Shown piece by piece: positions 8,664 to 18,364 of a DNA stretch of 64,000 nt. The DNA lies in assembly GCA_029250825.1 (NCBI GenBank), contig JAQXEN010000050.1, positions 157,264-221,263 on the forward strand, read 5' to 3'. Below the pieces are notes generated by a model. It saw nothing but the letters and a program-made list of their open reading frames with translations. It did no database searches and was not told the origin of the DNA. Numbering within the stretch: position 1 is the stretch's first letter; the number at the start of each line of letters is the position of its first letter. Source of the stretch: Porticoccaceae bacterium. GTDB lineage: Bacteria > Pseudomonadota > Gammaproteobacteria > Pseudomonadales > Porticoccaceae. Made by a program: the position numbers and the translations under genes.

Positions 8664-10670
8664 CTAAGGCAAAACAATATTAAACGCATCATTGGGCTCG
8701 CCCAACAATGAGAAGAACTTCACCAGCTTGAGCACACTGCCATCCACTGACAGCTGGTCCGAACCTATCAAGTCGGTCAAACCGGCCTCTCCTACAAGGA
8801 TATTAACAAATAGGGCTTTGCTTAAGGTCAGAGTTGCATCGGCAGTTTTATCCTGCGGCGCAAGACGATAATGCATCACTGAGTTTCTTATTCTAAGCAC
8901 AAAATTGCTCGTCGCCTGGCTCTGCTGATGGGTGAAAGTGATATTAATCGACAGCGACTCACCCTCGGCTTTCTCCCCATCCAATCGCACCGACAGAGCC
9001 TTCATAAACTGTTCCAGTGGAACCTGTTGCAAAAAGTCTTTTCCCGCCGCGGCGTCGTAACCCATGATCGTAGCGCCGCCGAGCAACTCGTGGGCACCTG
9101 AGAGATAGATATCACGCCAAGGCCCAGCCTCTGCCTGATAGCCCATCTGCTGATAGGCTTGCGCCAACATGGCACGGGCAGCTGTATTATCTGGCTCGGC
9201 AAACACTAGATGGTTAAGCACCTCTGCGACCCAGCGATAATCACCCTTAGCCTGATACACCGAAGCCTTTTCCAACAGTGCCTCAGCGCCACCCATAAAC
9301 TCCACATAGCGCTGTGCAGACTGCACTGGGGGCAGTGGATTCAGGGTTGCCGGATTGCCGTTATACCAGCCAAAGTAGTATTGATAGACGGCCTTGCTGT
9401 TGTGACTCAAGGTGCCGTAATAGCCACGCAGATGGAAGTTGCCAGCGAGACTCTTGGGCAATTTTAGACGTTCGGCGATCTCTTTGGGTGTCAGCCCTAT
9501 ATTGGCCAAACGCACGGTTTGGTCATGGGTAAACTTATACATGTCCTGTTGCTGGTGAAGCTGGGTAACTATTGCTTCGTGGCCCCAGGTGGGCCAGTGG
9601 TGGCTGTTAAATAACACTGCGGCATCGGCTTTGGGCTGGAGGAAATCAGCAATCTGACCAATATAATCGCTCCATACCAGCGCATCACGCACCTTGGCAC
9701 CGCGCAGGGTCAATACATTGTGCATCACATGGGAGACCACCTCGGCACCGCAAAAGGCTTTCCACTGGGGCAGATAGAAGGTCAACTCGGAGGGCGCTTC
9801 ACTGCCCGGCATATTAAATAATTCAATCTCGACGCCGTCTACCGAGAGGCTCTGTCGAGGCTGATCGACGAGTATGCTGGGCTGCAAAATGGAGGTACTG
9901 CCAAAGATAACTTGCTTGCCTAGACCTGTGTCCACATGACCGCTGGCGGAAATGTCGAGGGATTCCCCATACATATAGCTGCCCCGGCGCAGCATGGCGG
10001 GTCCGGCAATAATATTTTCGCTCACGGCTTCATGAACAAAACCCACTGGGGCAATTATCGGGATATTCTTATCCGCTACCTGCTGTGCATCCAGAAGCGC
10101 CAATACGCCGCCGAAGTGGTCTACATGGCTGTGGGTAAAGATCACTCCGGTAATATTGATCGGACCCAGATGCTGCTCGGCAAAATCCATAGCGAAACGA
10201 CTGGTTTCCAAGGTAGTGAGGGGATCCACGACGATCCAACCATTGTCGCTTTTAATTAAGCTCATATTGGCTAGATCAAATCCGCGTAGTTGATAGAGAC
10301 CTTTCTCAACCTCAAATAGTCCGCGAATGCTGTTTAATTTTGCCTGACGCCAGAGGCTAGGGTTAACGGTGTCTGGGGCATCGCCTTTAACAAAATCGTA
10401 GGACTCGGCATTCCAGATTTCGGCGCCTCGGGCCTTGTTTAATTTGTTCACTGGGGCTTTGGCGATAAGGCCCCGTTTCGCATTCTCGAAATCCACTTGG
10501 TTTTCTATATCAAGGGTTTCTGCTAATTCGAGGTTACTGTCTAGGGTAAATTGGCTGGCAGCGGAGCCGATGACTTCAATATCGGATGTTTGATCGCAGG
10601 CAACTAATAAAAATATCAGGGAAAAACTGATAAGTGAAGTAACTGTTCGACGCAGATTAGCTTTAAACAT
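8664..10670 (-). CDS. SdsA1-type alkyl sulfatase, lipoprotein
   Basis: About 668 residues. The start is set at ATG 10668-10670, not 60 bases upstream, because the product then begins with a lipoprotein signal (LLVAC, Cys25) and GAAGGG lies just upstream. A metallo-beta-lactamase domain carries the zinc motif THSHVDH (179-185). It is followed by the alkyl-sulfatase dimerisation region (NSHHWPTWGHE and the helical stretch after it) and a C-terminal SCP2-like domain rich in NITFTHQQ/LRI strands. SdsA1 family enzymes hydrolyse primary alkyl sulfates to alcohol and sulfate. An outer-membrane or periplasmic location is inferred. The neighbouring fadD could take in the acid formed after alcohol oxidation. 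Confidence 0.88.
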   Translation of the reverse strand: MFKANLRRTVTSLISFSLIFLLVACDQTSDIEVIGSAASQFTLDSNLELAETLDIENQVDFENAKRGLIAKAPVNKLNKARGAEIWNAESYDFVKGDAPDTVNPSLWRQAKLNSIRGLFEVEKGLYQLRGFDLANMSLIKSDNGWIVVDPLTTLETSRFAMDFAEQHLGPINITGVIFTHSHVDHFGGVLALLDAQQVADKNIPIIAPVGFVHEAVSENIIAGPAMLRRGSYMYGESLDISASGHVDTGLGKQVIFGSTSILQPSILVDQPRQSLSVDGVEIELFNMPGSEAPSELTFYLPQWKAFCGAEVVSHVMHNVLTLRGAKVRDALVWSDYIGQIADFLQPKADAAVLFNSHHWPTWGHEAIVTQLHQQQDMYKFTHDQTVRLANIGLTPKEIAERLKLPKSLAGNFHLRGYYGTLSHNSKAVYQYYFGWYNGNPATLNPLPPVQSAQRYVEFMGGAEALLEKASVYQAKGDYRWVAEVLNHLVFAEPDNTAARAMLAQAYQQMGYQAEAGPWRDIYLSGAHELLGGATIMGYDAAAGKDFLQQVPLEQFMKALSVRLDGEKAEGESLSINITFTHQQSQATSNFVLRIRNSVMHYRLAPQDKTADATLTLSKALFVNILVGEAGLTDLIGSDQLSVDGSVLKLVKFFSLLGEPNDAFNIVLP

Positions 10671-10827
10671 AATGCTTTCACCCTTCGATTTATTATTCTT
10701 TTTATGTGCTTTAAGAGCACAACTTGACATCTATTGGAGACTTAAATAGATACCGTAGCCTTGCCTGTTAACCAAGGAAAGCCCAGCGCCTAATCCTCAC
10801 CAAAAATCATTTAGATATCCACCGGTA

Positions 10828-10872
10828 AAAAAACAAAACAGCCCCTTAAACAATCATCTAAGAGGCTGTTTG
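10828..10872 (-). terminator. Rho-independent terminator of the thiolase/SDR/MaoC operon
   Basis: On the minus strand AAACAGCCTCTTA pairs with TAAGGGGCTGTTT, followed by GTTTTTTT. It lies 34 bp past the stop of the thiolase gene, the last of the leftward operon. Confidence 0.85.
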
Positions 10873-10905
10873 AACTACCATTTCAACTAAGCTTTCAACT
10901 GCGGC

Positions 10906-12087
10906 TTAAACTACCTCAAACAGACCAGCAGCACCCATACCACCACCAACACACATAGTGATAACAACGTACTTCTCGCCGCGACGCTTCGCTTCCATCA
11001 ACGCATGCATAACCATACGCGCGCCACTCATACCAAATGGGTGACCGATAGAGATAGAACCGCCATTCACGTTCAAACGCTCCATAGGAATACCGAGCTT
11101 ATCGCGACAGTAAATAACCTGGACCGCAAACGCTTCGTTCAACTCCCACAAACCAATATCATCAATCGTCAAACCGTGACGCTTAAGCAACTTAGGAATA
11201 GCAAAAACAGGACCAATACCCATCTCATCCGGCTCACAACCTGCAACCGCAATACCGCGATAAATACCCAGAGGCTCCAGATTGCGCTGAGAAGCCAAAG
11301 TCCCATCCATCATCACAACGGCAGCAGCACCGTCAGACAGCTGAGAAGCATTACCACCAGTAATAGTGCCACCGTTACGCACAGCTTTGAGACCCGACAG
11401 ACCTTCAAGGTTAGTGCCGGGGCGGTTGCCCTCATCTTTAGACAGAGTCACAACTTCTTCCGTAACCTCGCCGGTCTCACGATTAGTCACCAACTTAGTA
11501 GCAGTGACTGGAACAATCTCATCAGCATACAAACCGGCTTCCTGAGCAGCCGCAGTACGGGCCTGAGAAATCACCGAATATTCATCCTGAGCTTCGCGAG
11601 AAATGCTGTAGCGATTCGCAACAGTCTCAGCAGTATCTAGCATCGGCATATTGAGCAATGGCGCATTTTTCAATGCCAATGGATCAGCTACTCGATGCGC
11701 ATTAAACTTCTCGTTTTGAATCAAGCTGATGCTCTCACAACCACCGGCAACAATGATCGAAGAACCATCAACCGTAATATTGCTCGCGCCAATAGAGATC
11801 GCCATCAAACCAGAAGAACACTGACGGTCAACAGTCATACCGGACACAGTCACTGGCAGGCCAGATGCCATAGCCGCTTGACGGCCTAGGTTCATCGTCT
11901 GCGTGCCCTGCTGCATAGCAGCACCCATGATGCAATCATCAATCTCTGCGGGATCAACACCAGAGCGAGCAACCGCAGCAGTGATAGCATGAGAACTCAT
12001 AGATGGAGATTCAAGATTATTGAACGCACCACGGAAAGCTCGGCCAATGGGCGTACGAGCGGCTGAAACGATTACTGCTTCTTTCAT
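10906..12087 (-). CDS. Acetyl-CoA C-acyltransferase (thiolase)
   Basis: A 393-residue thiolase of classic length with nucleophile Cys90 in [21 protein letters not shown] for the active-site His and [13 protein letters not shown] for the second Cys. It would perform the last, CoA-dependent cleavage step of beta-oxidation. It is the third gene of a leftward operon after MaoC (13619) and the 17beta-HSD4-type SDR (13071). Together these form a complete (R)-hydroxyacyl-CoA route: hydratase 2, dehydrogenase, thiolase. AAGGAAA precedes the ATG. Chain-length preference is not readable. Confidence 0.9.
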   Translation of the reverse strand: MKEAVIVSAARTPIGRAFRGAFNNLESPSMSSHAITAAVARSGVDPAEIDDCIMGAAMQQGTQTMNLGRQAAMASGLPVTVSGMTVDRQCSSGLMAISIGASNITVDGSSIIVAGGCESISLIQNEKFNAHRVADPLALKNAPLLNMPMLDTAETVANRYSISREAQDEYSVISQARTAAAQEAGLYADEIVPVTATKLVTNRETGEVTEEVVTLSKDEGNRPGTNLEGLSGLKAVRNGGTITGGNASQLSDGAAAVVMMDGTLASQRNLEPLGIYRGIAVAGCEPDEMGIGPVFAIPKLLKRHGLTIDDIGLWELNEAFAVQVIYCRDKLGIPMERLNVNGGSISIGHPFGMSGARMVMHALMEAKRRGEKYVVITMCVGGGMGAAGLFEVV

Positions 12088-12159
12088 AATAATTTCCTTT
12101 ATATTTATTTTAAATTTTGATTTTTTTAATTCAGTTTATTAATTTTTAAAGCGCAACAC

Positions 12160-13071
12160 TTAAGCCTGCAGTGCAGCCATCGCCTTCATCAAAAACTTCT
12201 CGGTCTGCTTGCCGCCGGACTCCAGAGGCTGATGATTTGACGGGTCACTGAGTTCATCCCACTGAGCAACAATCGCTTCAGGATTCTGTGCATCCTGAGC
12301 CAAGAAAATACCGTCAGTCTCATACATGCCCGCTTTCGCGTAACCGCCGGCACCGGCACAGAGGATCGTTCTTGTAGGAGCGCTCTCATCACAGAGAACC
12401 AGCGCCGCTGCAGTAACCGACTCTGCCGTTAACAGCGCCAATATTTCTGGGGGCATCAGATCTTCGGTCATGCGAGTGCCTGCAGTGGGAGCCAGAGCAT
12501 TAACATGAATATTATTCTTGCCACCCTCCAAAACCAGAGTATTCATAAAGCCCAGCACCGCCATCTTCGCCGCACCATAATTGGTCTGTCCGAAGTTACC
12601 GTACATACCACTGGAAGACGTAGTCATCACAATGCGACCGTAATTCTGCTCACGCATAATGTCCCACACCGCTTTGGTGCAGTTAACCGAACCCATCAGA
12701 TGAACATCCATGACCAATTTAAAGTCAGCCAAATCCATCTTGCTAAACGATTTATCTCGCAGGATGCCAGCATTGTTGATCAAAATATCAACCCTGCCCC
12801 ACTTCGCCATCGCCTGAGCAACCATATCTTCAACTTCATCAAACTTGGACACATTAGCACCGTGGGCAAAGGCTTCACCCCCAGCCGCTTCAATAATGCC
12901 CACCACGTCCATCGCCGCATCGGAAGAGGCACCAGTACCATCTCGTGCGCCGCCCAGATCATTAACGACTACTTTGGCGCCACGCTCGGCCAGAGCCAAT
13001 GCATGAGACCGGCCCAAGCCATTACCCGCACCAGTGACAATTGCTACCTTACCTTCAAAACTAATACTCAT
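12160..13071 (-). CDS. 17beta-HSD4-like SDR, (3R)-hydroxyacyl-CoA dehydrogenase
   Basis: A 303-residue SDR resembling the dehydrogenase part of peroxisomal multifunctional enzyme type 2. The cofactor motif TGAGNGLGRSH starts at residue 13 and VVVNDLGG (35-41) is typical of this branch. NNAG is at 99-102, serines at 152-154 and Tyr165-x3-Lys169 (YGAAK). It would oxidise (R)-3-hydroxyacyl-CoA using NAD+. GAGGTAACGA gives a clear ribosome site. It sits between the MaoC hydratase and the thiolase, which are the neighbouring steps. In eukaryotes hydratase and dehydrogenase are fused; here they are separate genes. Confidence 0.87.
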   Translation of the reverse strand: MSISFEGKVAIVTGAGNGLGRSHALALAERGAKVVVNDLGGARDGTGASSDAAMDVVGIIEAAGGEAFAHGANVSKFDEVEDMVAQAMAKWGRVDILINNAGILRDKSFSKMDLADFKLVMDVHLMGSVNCTKAVWDIMREQNYGRIVMTTSSSGMYGNFGQTNYGAAKMAVLGFMNTLVLEGGKNNIHVNALAPTAGTRMTEDLMPPEILALLTAESVTAAALVLCDESAPTRTILCAGAGGYAKAGMYETDGIFLAQDAQNPEAIVAQWDELSDPSNHQPLESGGKQTEKFLMKAMAALQA

Positions 13072-13157
13072 TCGTTACCTCGTTAATCTGAATCTGTTTA
13101 TACCAACTGTCTAGAAAATCTGTATAGAAAGGCTATAAAAAAAGCTATAAAGAAAAC

Positions 13158-13619
13158 CTATTTAGCCATCTGCACAGACAACCACTCGGCAACCAAAGCC
13201 GGCTTATCGCCGCCTTCAATCTCAACAGTAGTTTCAACTTTAAAGTCGTACTGGCCAGGACGCTTCTCAGTAATCTCGAGAACCGTTGCATGACAGCGAA
13301 TGCGGCTGCCAACACGAACTGGGGCCACAAAGCGCACCTTATCGAAGCCCTTGTTAACGCCCATATAGATGCCTTCAATAAGCAGGTTATAGCTCTCAGA
13401 AAAATAGGACAGCATAGACAGGGTCAAGAAACCGTGGGCAATAGTGCCTCCAAAGGGCGTAGCCGCCGCCGCAACCGGATCAATATGAATAAACTGACGG
13501 TCAAGGGTGCATTCAGCAAATTCATTAACCTGCTCCTGCTTGACTTCAAACCAATCTGTAGGCTCGCACACGTGACCGACATAATCGGCAATTTCGGACT
13601 TCTTAATGATCTTAGGCAT
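13158..13619 (-). CDS. MaoC-like (R)-specific enoyl-CoA hydratase
   Basis: A 153-residue single hot-dog domain of the MaoC/hydratase-2 family. The active-site motif is Asp40-x4-His45 (DRQFIHID) followed by TPFGGTIAHGFLTLSM. The usual Asn of the D-x-N-P-x-H motif is replaced by Gln. It would hydrate trans-2-enoyl-CoA to (R)-3-hydroxyacyl-CoA, the substrate for the SDR encoded next. GGGGAAA precedes ATG. It is the first gene of the three-gene leftward operon, so the promoter should lie in 13620-13841. Confidence 0.88.
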   Translation of the reverse strand: MPKIIKKSEIADYVGHVCEPTDWFEVKQEQVNEFAECTLDRQFIHIDPVAAAATPFGGTIAHGFLTLSMLSYFSESYNLLIEGIYMGVNKGFDKVRFVAPVRVGSRIRCHATVLEITEKRPGQYDFKVETTVEIEGGDKPALVAEWLSVQMAK

Positions 13620-13841
13620 AGACTTTCCCCTATTTAAAATATGACTGTTATTGTTCTATTAACACAAACTATTAAGTGACCAGCAGTCTGCCCACCCCAG
13701 CTTGACTTGACCACGACATCATATGTCCGGTTAGCCCCTATGCCTATCACCCAAGCTAATTGTTACAATACCTGAATACGGTTGTGCTCATACCCTAGGC
13801 TGTCTACCATGCACCATCGATAATAATAAGAGTCACTCCCC

Positions 13842-14678
13842 TTGTCTGAACCGGATTCCAACCTAGCGTTCCCCCGCTTCCTTAAGTTTTGGCGCGGTGT
13901 TCACAGCATCAGTCAGGAGCAGCTCTCAGATCGCATCGACAGCTCACCACGACATATCAGCCGTTTGGAAAATGGTAGCAGTCGCCCCAGTCAGAGCATG
14001 GTGACCGATATCGCCAGTGCTTTGCAGCTAGGCCAGCGCGACACTAACCACCTTTTAATTGCCGCCGGGTTTCTCCCCAGCACCGGAGAACTAGACTTTC
14101 AGGCACCAGAACTGAAATGGCTACGCAAGACCATGACCCTGTCACTTAAGGCTCTAGATCCTTACCCCGCCATTATTATCAATGAATCCAGTGACATTCT
14201 GATGGTCAATCGCGGTTGGGTAGGATTGTTTAACCAAACAATTGGCAAAGCGGCACTGGACCGTGTCACGAATAACACGGAATTTCTATTCAGTCGTCAG
14301 GGTGCCGGCTCACTGATCAGTGGCTGGGAAGATACGCTCTCGGTGATCTTGATGTCCCTTGAGCAAAAGACATTATTTAGCGACAACCCGCGCGACCATA
14401 AAATGCGCGATCGCCTGGCGATGCATGAAAATATTCCAGCGGATTGGCGACAGCGGGCCGCCAAGCTTGAGCCCCTCTCCAGCTTTCGCATGCAGATTAA
14501 TTTGAATGGTGAGTTGAAGCGATTTATTAGCCTACATAGCACAGTGAGCACCATGGGTCCTGCGGCAGTCCTATCCGGGCCTAGCCTGCATATGAACACC
14601 CTCTATCCAGAAGACGACACATTGGATCTATCCCAGCTCTGCGAGGGCGACCTCAGCCACCCCCTTCTCCATTACTAG
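13842..14678 (+). CDS. XRE-family regulator with MmyB-like ligand-binding domain
   Basis: 278 residues. An N-terminal Cro/CI helix-turn-helix (about 9-65, SQEQLSDRIDSSPRHISRLENGSSRPSQ) is followed by a C-terminal region (about 105-260) like the MmyB ligand-binding domain, with the usual PYPAIIINESSDILMVNRGW. No ATG is available in frame before the domain; the start is TTG 13842, with only a poor ribosome site. The gene diverges from the MaoC-SDR-thiolase operon, so it most likely controls that operon, possibly in response to an acyl ligand. That role is inferred from position. Confidence 0.82.
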   Translation: MSEPDSNLAFPRFLKFWRGVHSISQEQLSDRIDSSPRHISRLENGSSRPSQSMVTDIASALQLGQRDTNHLLIAAGFLPSTGELDFQAPELKWLRKTMTLSLKALDPYPAIIINESSDILMVNRGWVGLFNQTIGKAALDRVTNNTEFLFSRQGAGSLISGWEDTLSVILMSLEQKTLFSDNPRDHKMRDRLAMHENIPADWRQRAAKLEPLSSFRMQINLNGELKRFISLHSTVSTMGPAAVLSGPSLHMNTLYPEDDTLDLSQLCEGDLSHPLLHY

Positions 14679-14686
14679 AAAGAACA

Positions 14687-15151
14687 CTAGCCCGCGGTGA
14701 TTCGAAGCCACACCCAATCCCCCAGTTCACCCCGACCGCCAATATCTGAATCCTCGACCCAGCCATTGGCAGCATAAAAGTCTCTTGCAGTCTTGTTTTG
14801 TACTAGGCACTTCAAACCCGCGTCAGAACCAATAATACGGTGCATTGCTGATAACAAAGCCGCACCAACTCCTCTGCGTTGAATCGCTGGATCCACATAG
14901 AGATGGTGAAGGAAGTTATCCGGAATATAGATACTGGCAAATCCAACAATCTGCCTGGCTAACTCCGCAACAATCAAGGCCTCGCCCGAGGTAGTTGCCC
15001 GAAAAGACTGGGCATCTAAAGACTTAACCTTGGTCCAATAAAAACCCTGACCCATTGCATCATTCATTATCCGGATACAGGCAAGTTCATCTTCCGATGT
15101 AAAAGGCCGCACCTTAACCTTAGTGAGCAGCCCACTGTCATCCACTGACAT
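14687..15151 (-). CDS. GNAT-family N-acetyltransferase
   Basis: 154 residues with a single acetyltransferase domain. The acetyl-CoA binding motif A is LHHLYVDPAIQRRGVGAALL (about 84-103), followed by NKTARDFYAANGWVEDS, typical of motif B. The acceptor substrate is unknown. It is convergent with the XRE regulator gene (8 bp between stops) and 43 bp downstream of the POT transporter gene, possibly in one transcript. CGAGG precedes the ATG. Confidence 0.85.
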   Translation of the reverse strand: MSVDDSGLLTKVKVRPFTSEDELACIRIMNDAMGQGFYWTKVKSLDAQSFRATTSGEALIVAELARQIVGFASIYIPDNFLHHLYVDPAIQRRGVGAALLSAMHRIIGSDAGLKCLVQNKTARDFYAANGWVEDSDIGGRGELGDWVWLRITAG

Positions 15152-15194
15152 GTTAAAACCTCGCTGAGTAATTTCCCTGTCGGCTCAGACTCCA

Positions 15195-16916
15195 CTAAGC
15201 CCCACGCATCAACTTATTAATCTGTGGCGAGATCAACAGCATCAACACTGATATCCCTATGGCGATATAGCCCACCTGAGAATAGACCTCAATATAGCCG
15301 GCCTTAGCCGCAGCAATATTGGTCATCTGACCGCCGATGGTTTCAGCACCAGTTGCCCGTGCAATAATACTGGCGAGAAAGTTAGATAGCCCGTAGTAGA
15401 GCATCCAGGCACCCATGGTCATTCCCACAATACGGGCCGGTGCCAACTTGGTAATCGCAGACAGACCCACAGGGGAAACCATCAACTCACCCATGGTATG
15501 CAGCCAATAGATGGCGAAGATAAATAATACCGGCGTATAACCCATATCCCCAGAACTCTGCATACCGGCTACCAGCACCAAGAAACCCAGCCCGGCTAGG
15601 GCAACCCCGAGAGCAAACTTAACCGGAGTCGTAGGGTTTAAATTGCGCCGCGCCAACCATACCCAAAGCCAGGCTATAAGCGGCGCAAACAAAAAGATAA
15701 AACCGGCATTTAATGATTGAAACACCGGACCCGGTACCGACCAGCCAAGAATATCCCGATCGACTAAACGGGCAGTAAATAAATTAAGTGATGAACCCGC
15801 CTGTTCAAACAGCGCCCAGAAGGGAATCTGCGCGAGAATAAAATAGAGTGCCGCAAACATCCGCGCCCGTTCATCCCCATGCAGGCGCAGCCCGGTATAG
15901 GACAGCAGCCCGATCATCATCAACAGACCGATTGGCCCCAGTATGCCCCCTACCAGCTCCTCATTCTTTACCAAAAACATAGACAGAGCCACTATACCCA
16001 CACCCGCCAGATAACAGGCCCACTCCACATTGATCGAGAGAAAGACTTTTTTCTTAAGCTTCTCCATAGATGGAGGCTCAGCCTTTCCCTCAAGCCAATC
16101 CTGACAGGAGAGAAAAATAATCAAGCCCAAGAGCATGCCGATACCCGCCAGACCGAAGCCATATTTCCAGCCGTGAACTATGCCCAGATAACCGCAAAAA
16201 ATAGACGCCATAAAAGCACCTAGATTGATGCCCATATAAAAAATCGTAAAGCCCGAGTCACGGCGCGTATCACCAAAGCCATAGAGTGACCCGACAATGG
16301 TTGAGATGTTCGCCTTGAGAAACCCAACACCGGCAATAATCAGGGCCAAGGATAGGTAGAGCATATCCAGATAACCCTGTTGGGTTACCACTGACATGGT
16401 CAACTGATCCCTGGGAATACTGGCGGGAAGAGCAAGGACATCGGGATCCGCAATATCCATTGTGGTTTCAGAAAAGGTTACATAGGAGCTTATTTGGGAG
16501 CTACCTTCTTCAGCTGACACAATCAACTGCCTTGCATCACCACCCCGAGCATCAAGGGTAATCTGATACTCGCTGCCAGCGTATTGCACCATCTGCTTAG
16601 AGCCATCACCCTCAAAGGTCATACCCAAATGTCCCAGAGTCAGCAGAATGGCACCAAAGGTCACCGCCTTCCGCGCCCCCAGATAACGGTCAGCCAACAC
16701 CCCACCAACGATGGTCATAACAAATACTAAAGCGGTGTACGCCCCATAGAGCAGACTCGACCTTTCATCCGAGAACAGAAAGTGTTGCGTCAGGTAGACA
16801 ATCAACAGACCGCGCATACCGTAATAGGAAAAGCGCTCCCACATCTCAGTAAAGAACAGCACCACCAATCCCCGTGGGTGACCCAAAATAGTGCTCTGCT
16901 CTGCTGCGTTAGTCAT
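15195..16916 (-). CDS. POT/PTR-family proton-dependent oligopeptide transporter
   Basis: 573 residues from ATG 16914-16916. The frame is open 44 codons further upstream, but the chosen start has a good AGAGGAAA site and gives the family N-terminus with the ExxERF motif (EMWERFSYYG). The PTR signature FYMGINLGA and GGVLADRYLGARK are present, with about 12-14 membrane helices. The family imports di- and tripeptides with protons at the inner membrane. An extra hydrophilic stretch after the GHLGMTFEGDG region (about 120-200) is as in many bacterial DtpT/YjdL-like proteins with an inserted loop. Confidence 0.9.
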   Translation of the reverse strand: MTNAAEQSTILGHPRGLVVLFFTEMWERFSYYGMRGLLIVYLTQHFLFSDERSSLLYGAYTALVFVMTIVGGVLADRYLGARKAVTFGAILLTLGHLGMTFEGDGSKQMVQYAGSEYQITLDARGGDARQLIVSAEEGSSQISSYVTFSETTMDIADPDVLALPASIPRDQLTMSVVTQQGYLDMLYLSLALIIAGVGFLKANISTIVGSLYGFGDTRRDSGFTIFYMGINLGAFMASIFCGYLGIVHGWKYGFGLAGIGMLLGLIIFLSCQDWLEGKAEPPSMEKLKKKVFLSINVEWACYLAGVGIVALSMFLVKNEELVGGILGPIGLLMMIGLLSYTGLRLHGDERARMFAALYFILAQIPFWALFEQAGSSLNLFTARLVDRDILGWSVPGPVFQSLNAGFIFLFAPLIAWLWVWLARRNLNPTTPVKFALGVALAGLGFLVLVAGMQSSGDMGYTPVLFIFAIYWLHTMGELMVSPVGLSAITKLAPARIVGMTMGAWMLYYGLSNFLASIIARATGAETIGGQMTNIAAAKAGYIEVYSQVGYIAIGISVLMLLISPQINKLMRGA

Positions 16917-17145
16917 GTGGTTTTCCTCTGTCGGCCTGCTTGAAGACGGTTTACTTTGAGAGGCATCATAGCGGTGCAGAGCACAAAGCAAAAGGTCTTC
17001 TAATTGGCGCCACATCGACAATAGTTGGCACCAATTGCAAAGACCCATAATAGCCTCACAGATAGGCTAGGTCTCGAGCATCATTATTCACTGCCATAAA
17101 GACATACATGACAGCCATACATGACCACAATAAGAGCAACCGCAA

Positions 17146-18351
17146 ATGTCTCAAGATAATACATCCCAAGCCGAGTTCCGCACTCAGGTAGCCGCCTGGC
17201 TCAGGGACAACAGACCCGCCGACCCCGGTTTTTTGTTACCTCAAACCTTTATGGAAGTGGGTTCAGAGCGAGTATTAGAATTCCTCCGTGAGTGGCAGCA
17301 CAAAGTCTGGTCTGCCGGTTATCTGGGTATGGCATGGCCCAAAGAGTATGGCGGCCAAGGCATGAGCCGAGACTTCCAGCGTATCGCCGATGAAGAGATG
17401 AAGCGCCTTCAGGTACCCATCTGCTTTAATGTGATCGGCCTTGGTTGGGCCGGCCCGCTGATTATCGACAATGGCAGTGACTACGAAAAAGAGAAATACC
17501 TTAAAGGCATTCTCAACGCCGAAGATATCTGGTGTCAGGGATTCTCCGAGCCCAATCACGGCTCAGACCTTGGCAGCATTCAAACCCGCGCTCAGCGAGA
17601 CGGCGATGACTACCTGATCAATGGCAGCAAGATCTGGACCACGATGGGCAACTATGCCAAATATATGATCCTACTGGCCCGCACCGACCCCCAGGCCGAA
17701 CGGCGCTACAACGGCCTGTCATTCTTCTTGGCCCCTATGCAAGTGAACGGCATCACCACCCAACCGATTCAGAAAATCACCGGTGAATATGGCTTTACCG
17801 AGACATTCTTTAGCGATGCTAGAATTCCCGCCAACTGCATAATGGGTGAAGAGGGTCAGGGCTGGCGCATTGCCATGCAGACATTGCAATACGAGCGCGG
17901 CGCTGAAGCCGGAGCTGCCGGTGGCATCTCGATTCTATCAATTGTGATGGATGACCTACTGAGAATGGCAGCGGAGATTGAACGGGAAGGCCAGCCCCTG
18001 CTACAGGACCCTGTCACTCGAGACAATCTGATCAAATTTATGATTGAAGAGAAAGCCCTGCAACTGTCGGAAAAACGCATCGAAATAGCGGCCCTGTGCC
18101 GCGACTACCCCAACTCCATCGCCCTCTCGGGCAAACTGCGCGGCACCGAGTTCTTTCGCCGTATGCGTCAGTACGCGCTGACCCTGCAAGGGGCTCAGGG
18201 CGCGCTCTATGTTGGCGATGAAGACAGTATTGGCGGCGGCTTTTGGCAGCGCGCCTACTTAAACAATTTCTCCACCACAATCGGTGGTGGCACCAGTCAG
18301 GTACAGGCCAATATTGTTGGCGAACATGTACTTGGCCTGCCAAAAGATTAG
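17146..18351 (+). CDS. Acyl-CoA dehydrogenase, large-subunit type (pair 1)
   Basis: A 401-residue flavin acyl-CoA dehydrogenase. The middle domain has WCQGFSEPNHGSDLGS and GSKIWTTMGNYAKYM. TLQYERGAEAG (near 245) places a Glu where long-chain and steroid ACADs keep their catalytic base. The C-terminus ends IGGGTSQVQANIVGEHVLGLP. It would introduce an alpha-beta double bond in acyl-CoA and pass electrons to ETF. The partner gene starts 13 bp downstream and encodes a diverged ACAD; adjacency and contrast suggest a heteromeric alpha2beta2 enzyme like those of actinobacterial steroid side-chain degradation. The substrate is not readable. Confidence 0.88.
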   Translation: MSQDNTSQAEFRTQVAAWLRDNRPADPGFLLPQTFMEVGSERVLEFLREWQHKVWSAGYLGMAWPKEYGGQGMSRDFQRIADEEMKRLQVPICFNVIGLGWAGPLIIDNGSDYEKEKYLKGILNAEDIWCQGFSEPNHGSDLGSIQTRAQRDGDDYLINGSKIWTTMGNYAKYMILLARTDPQAERRYNGLSFFLAPMQVNGITTQPIQKITGEYGFTETFFSDARIPANCIMGEEGQGWRIAMQTLQYERGAEAGAAGGISILSIVMDDLLRMAAEIEREGQPLLQDPVTRDNLIKFMIEEKALQLSEKRIEIAALCRDYPNSIALSGKLRGTEFFRRMRQYALTLQGAQGALYVGDEDSIGGGFWQRAYLNNFSTTIGGGTSQVQANIVGEHVLGLPKD

Positions 18352-18364
18352 TGGGGAGCAGATA

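Noticed and set aside
13715..13727. GACAT-CAT-ATGTC dyad between the MaoC operon and the XRE gene as regulator site
   Set aside because: Arms of 5 bp are too short to stand out from chance without a second copy.
17049..17068. TAGCCT/AGGCTA hairpin near 17050 as terminator
   Set aside because: It lies between divergently transcribed genes and has no T-tract.
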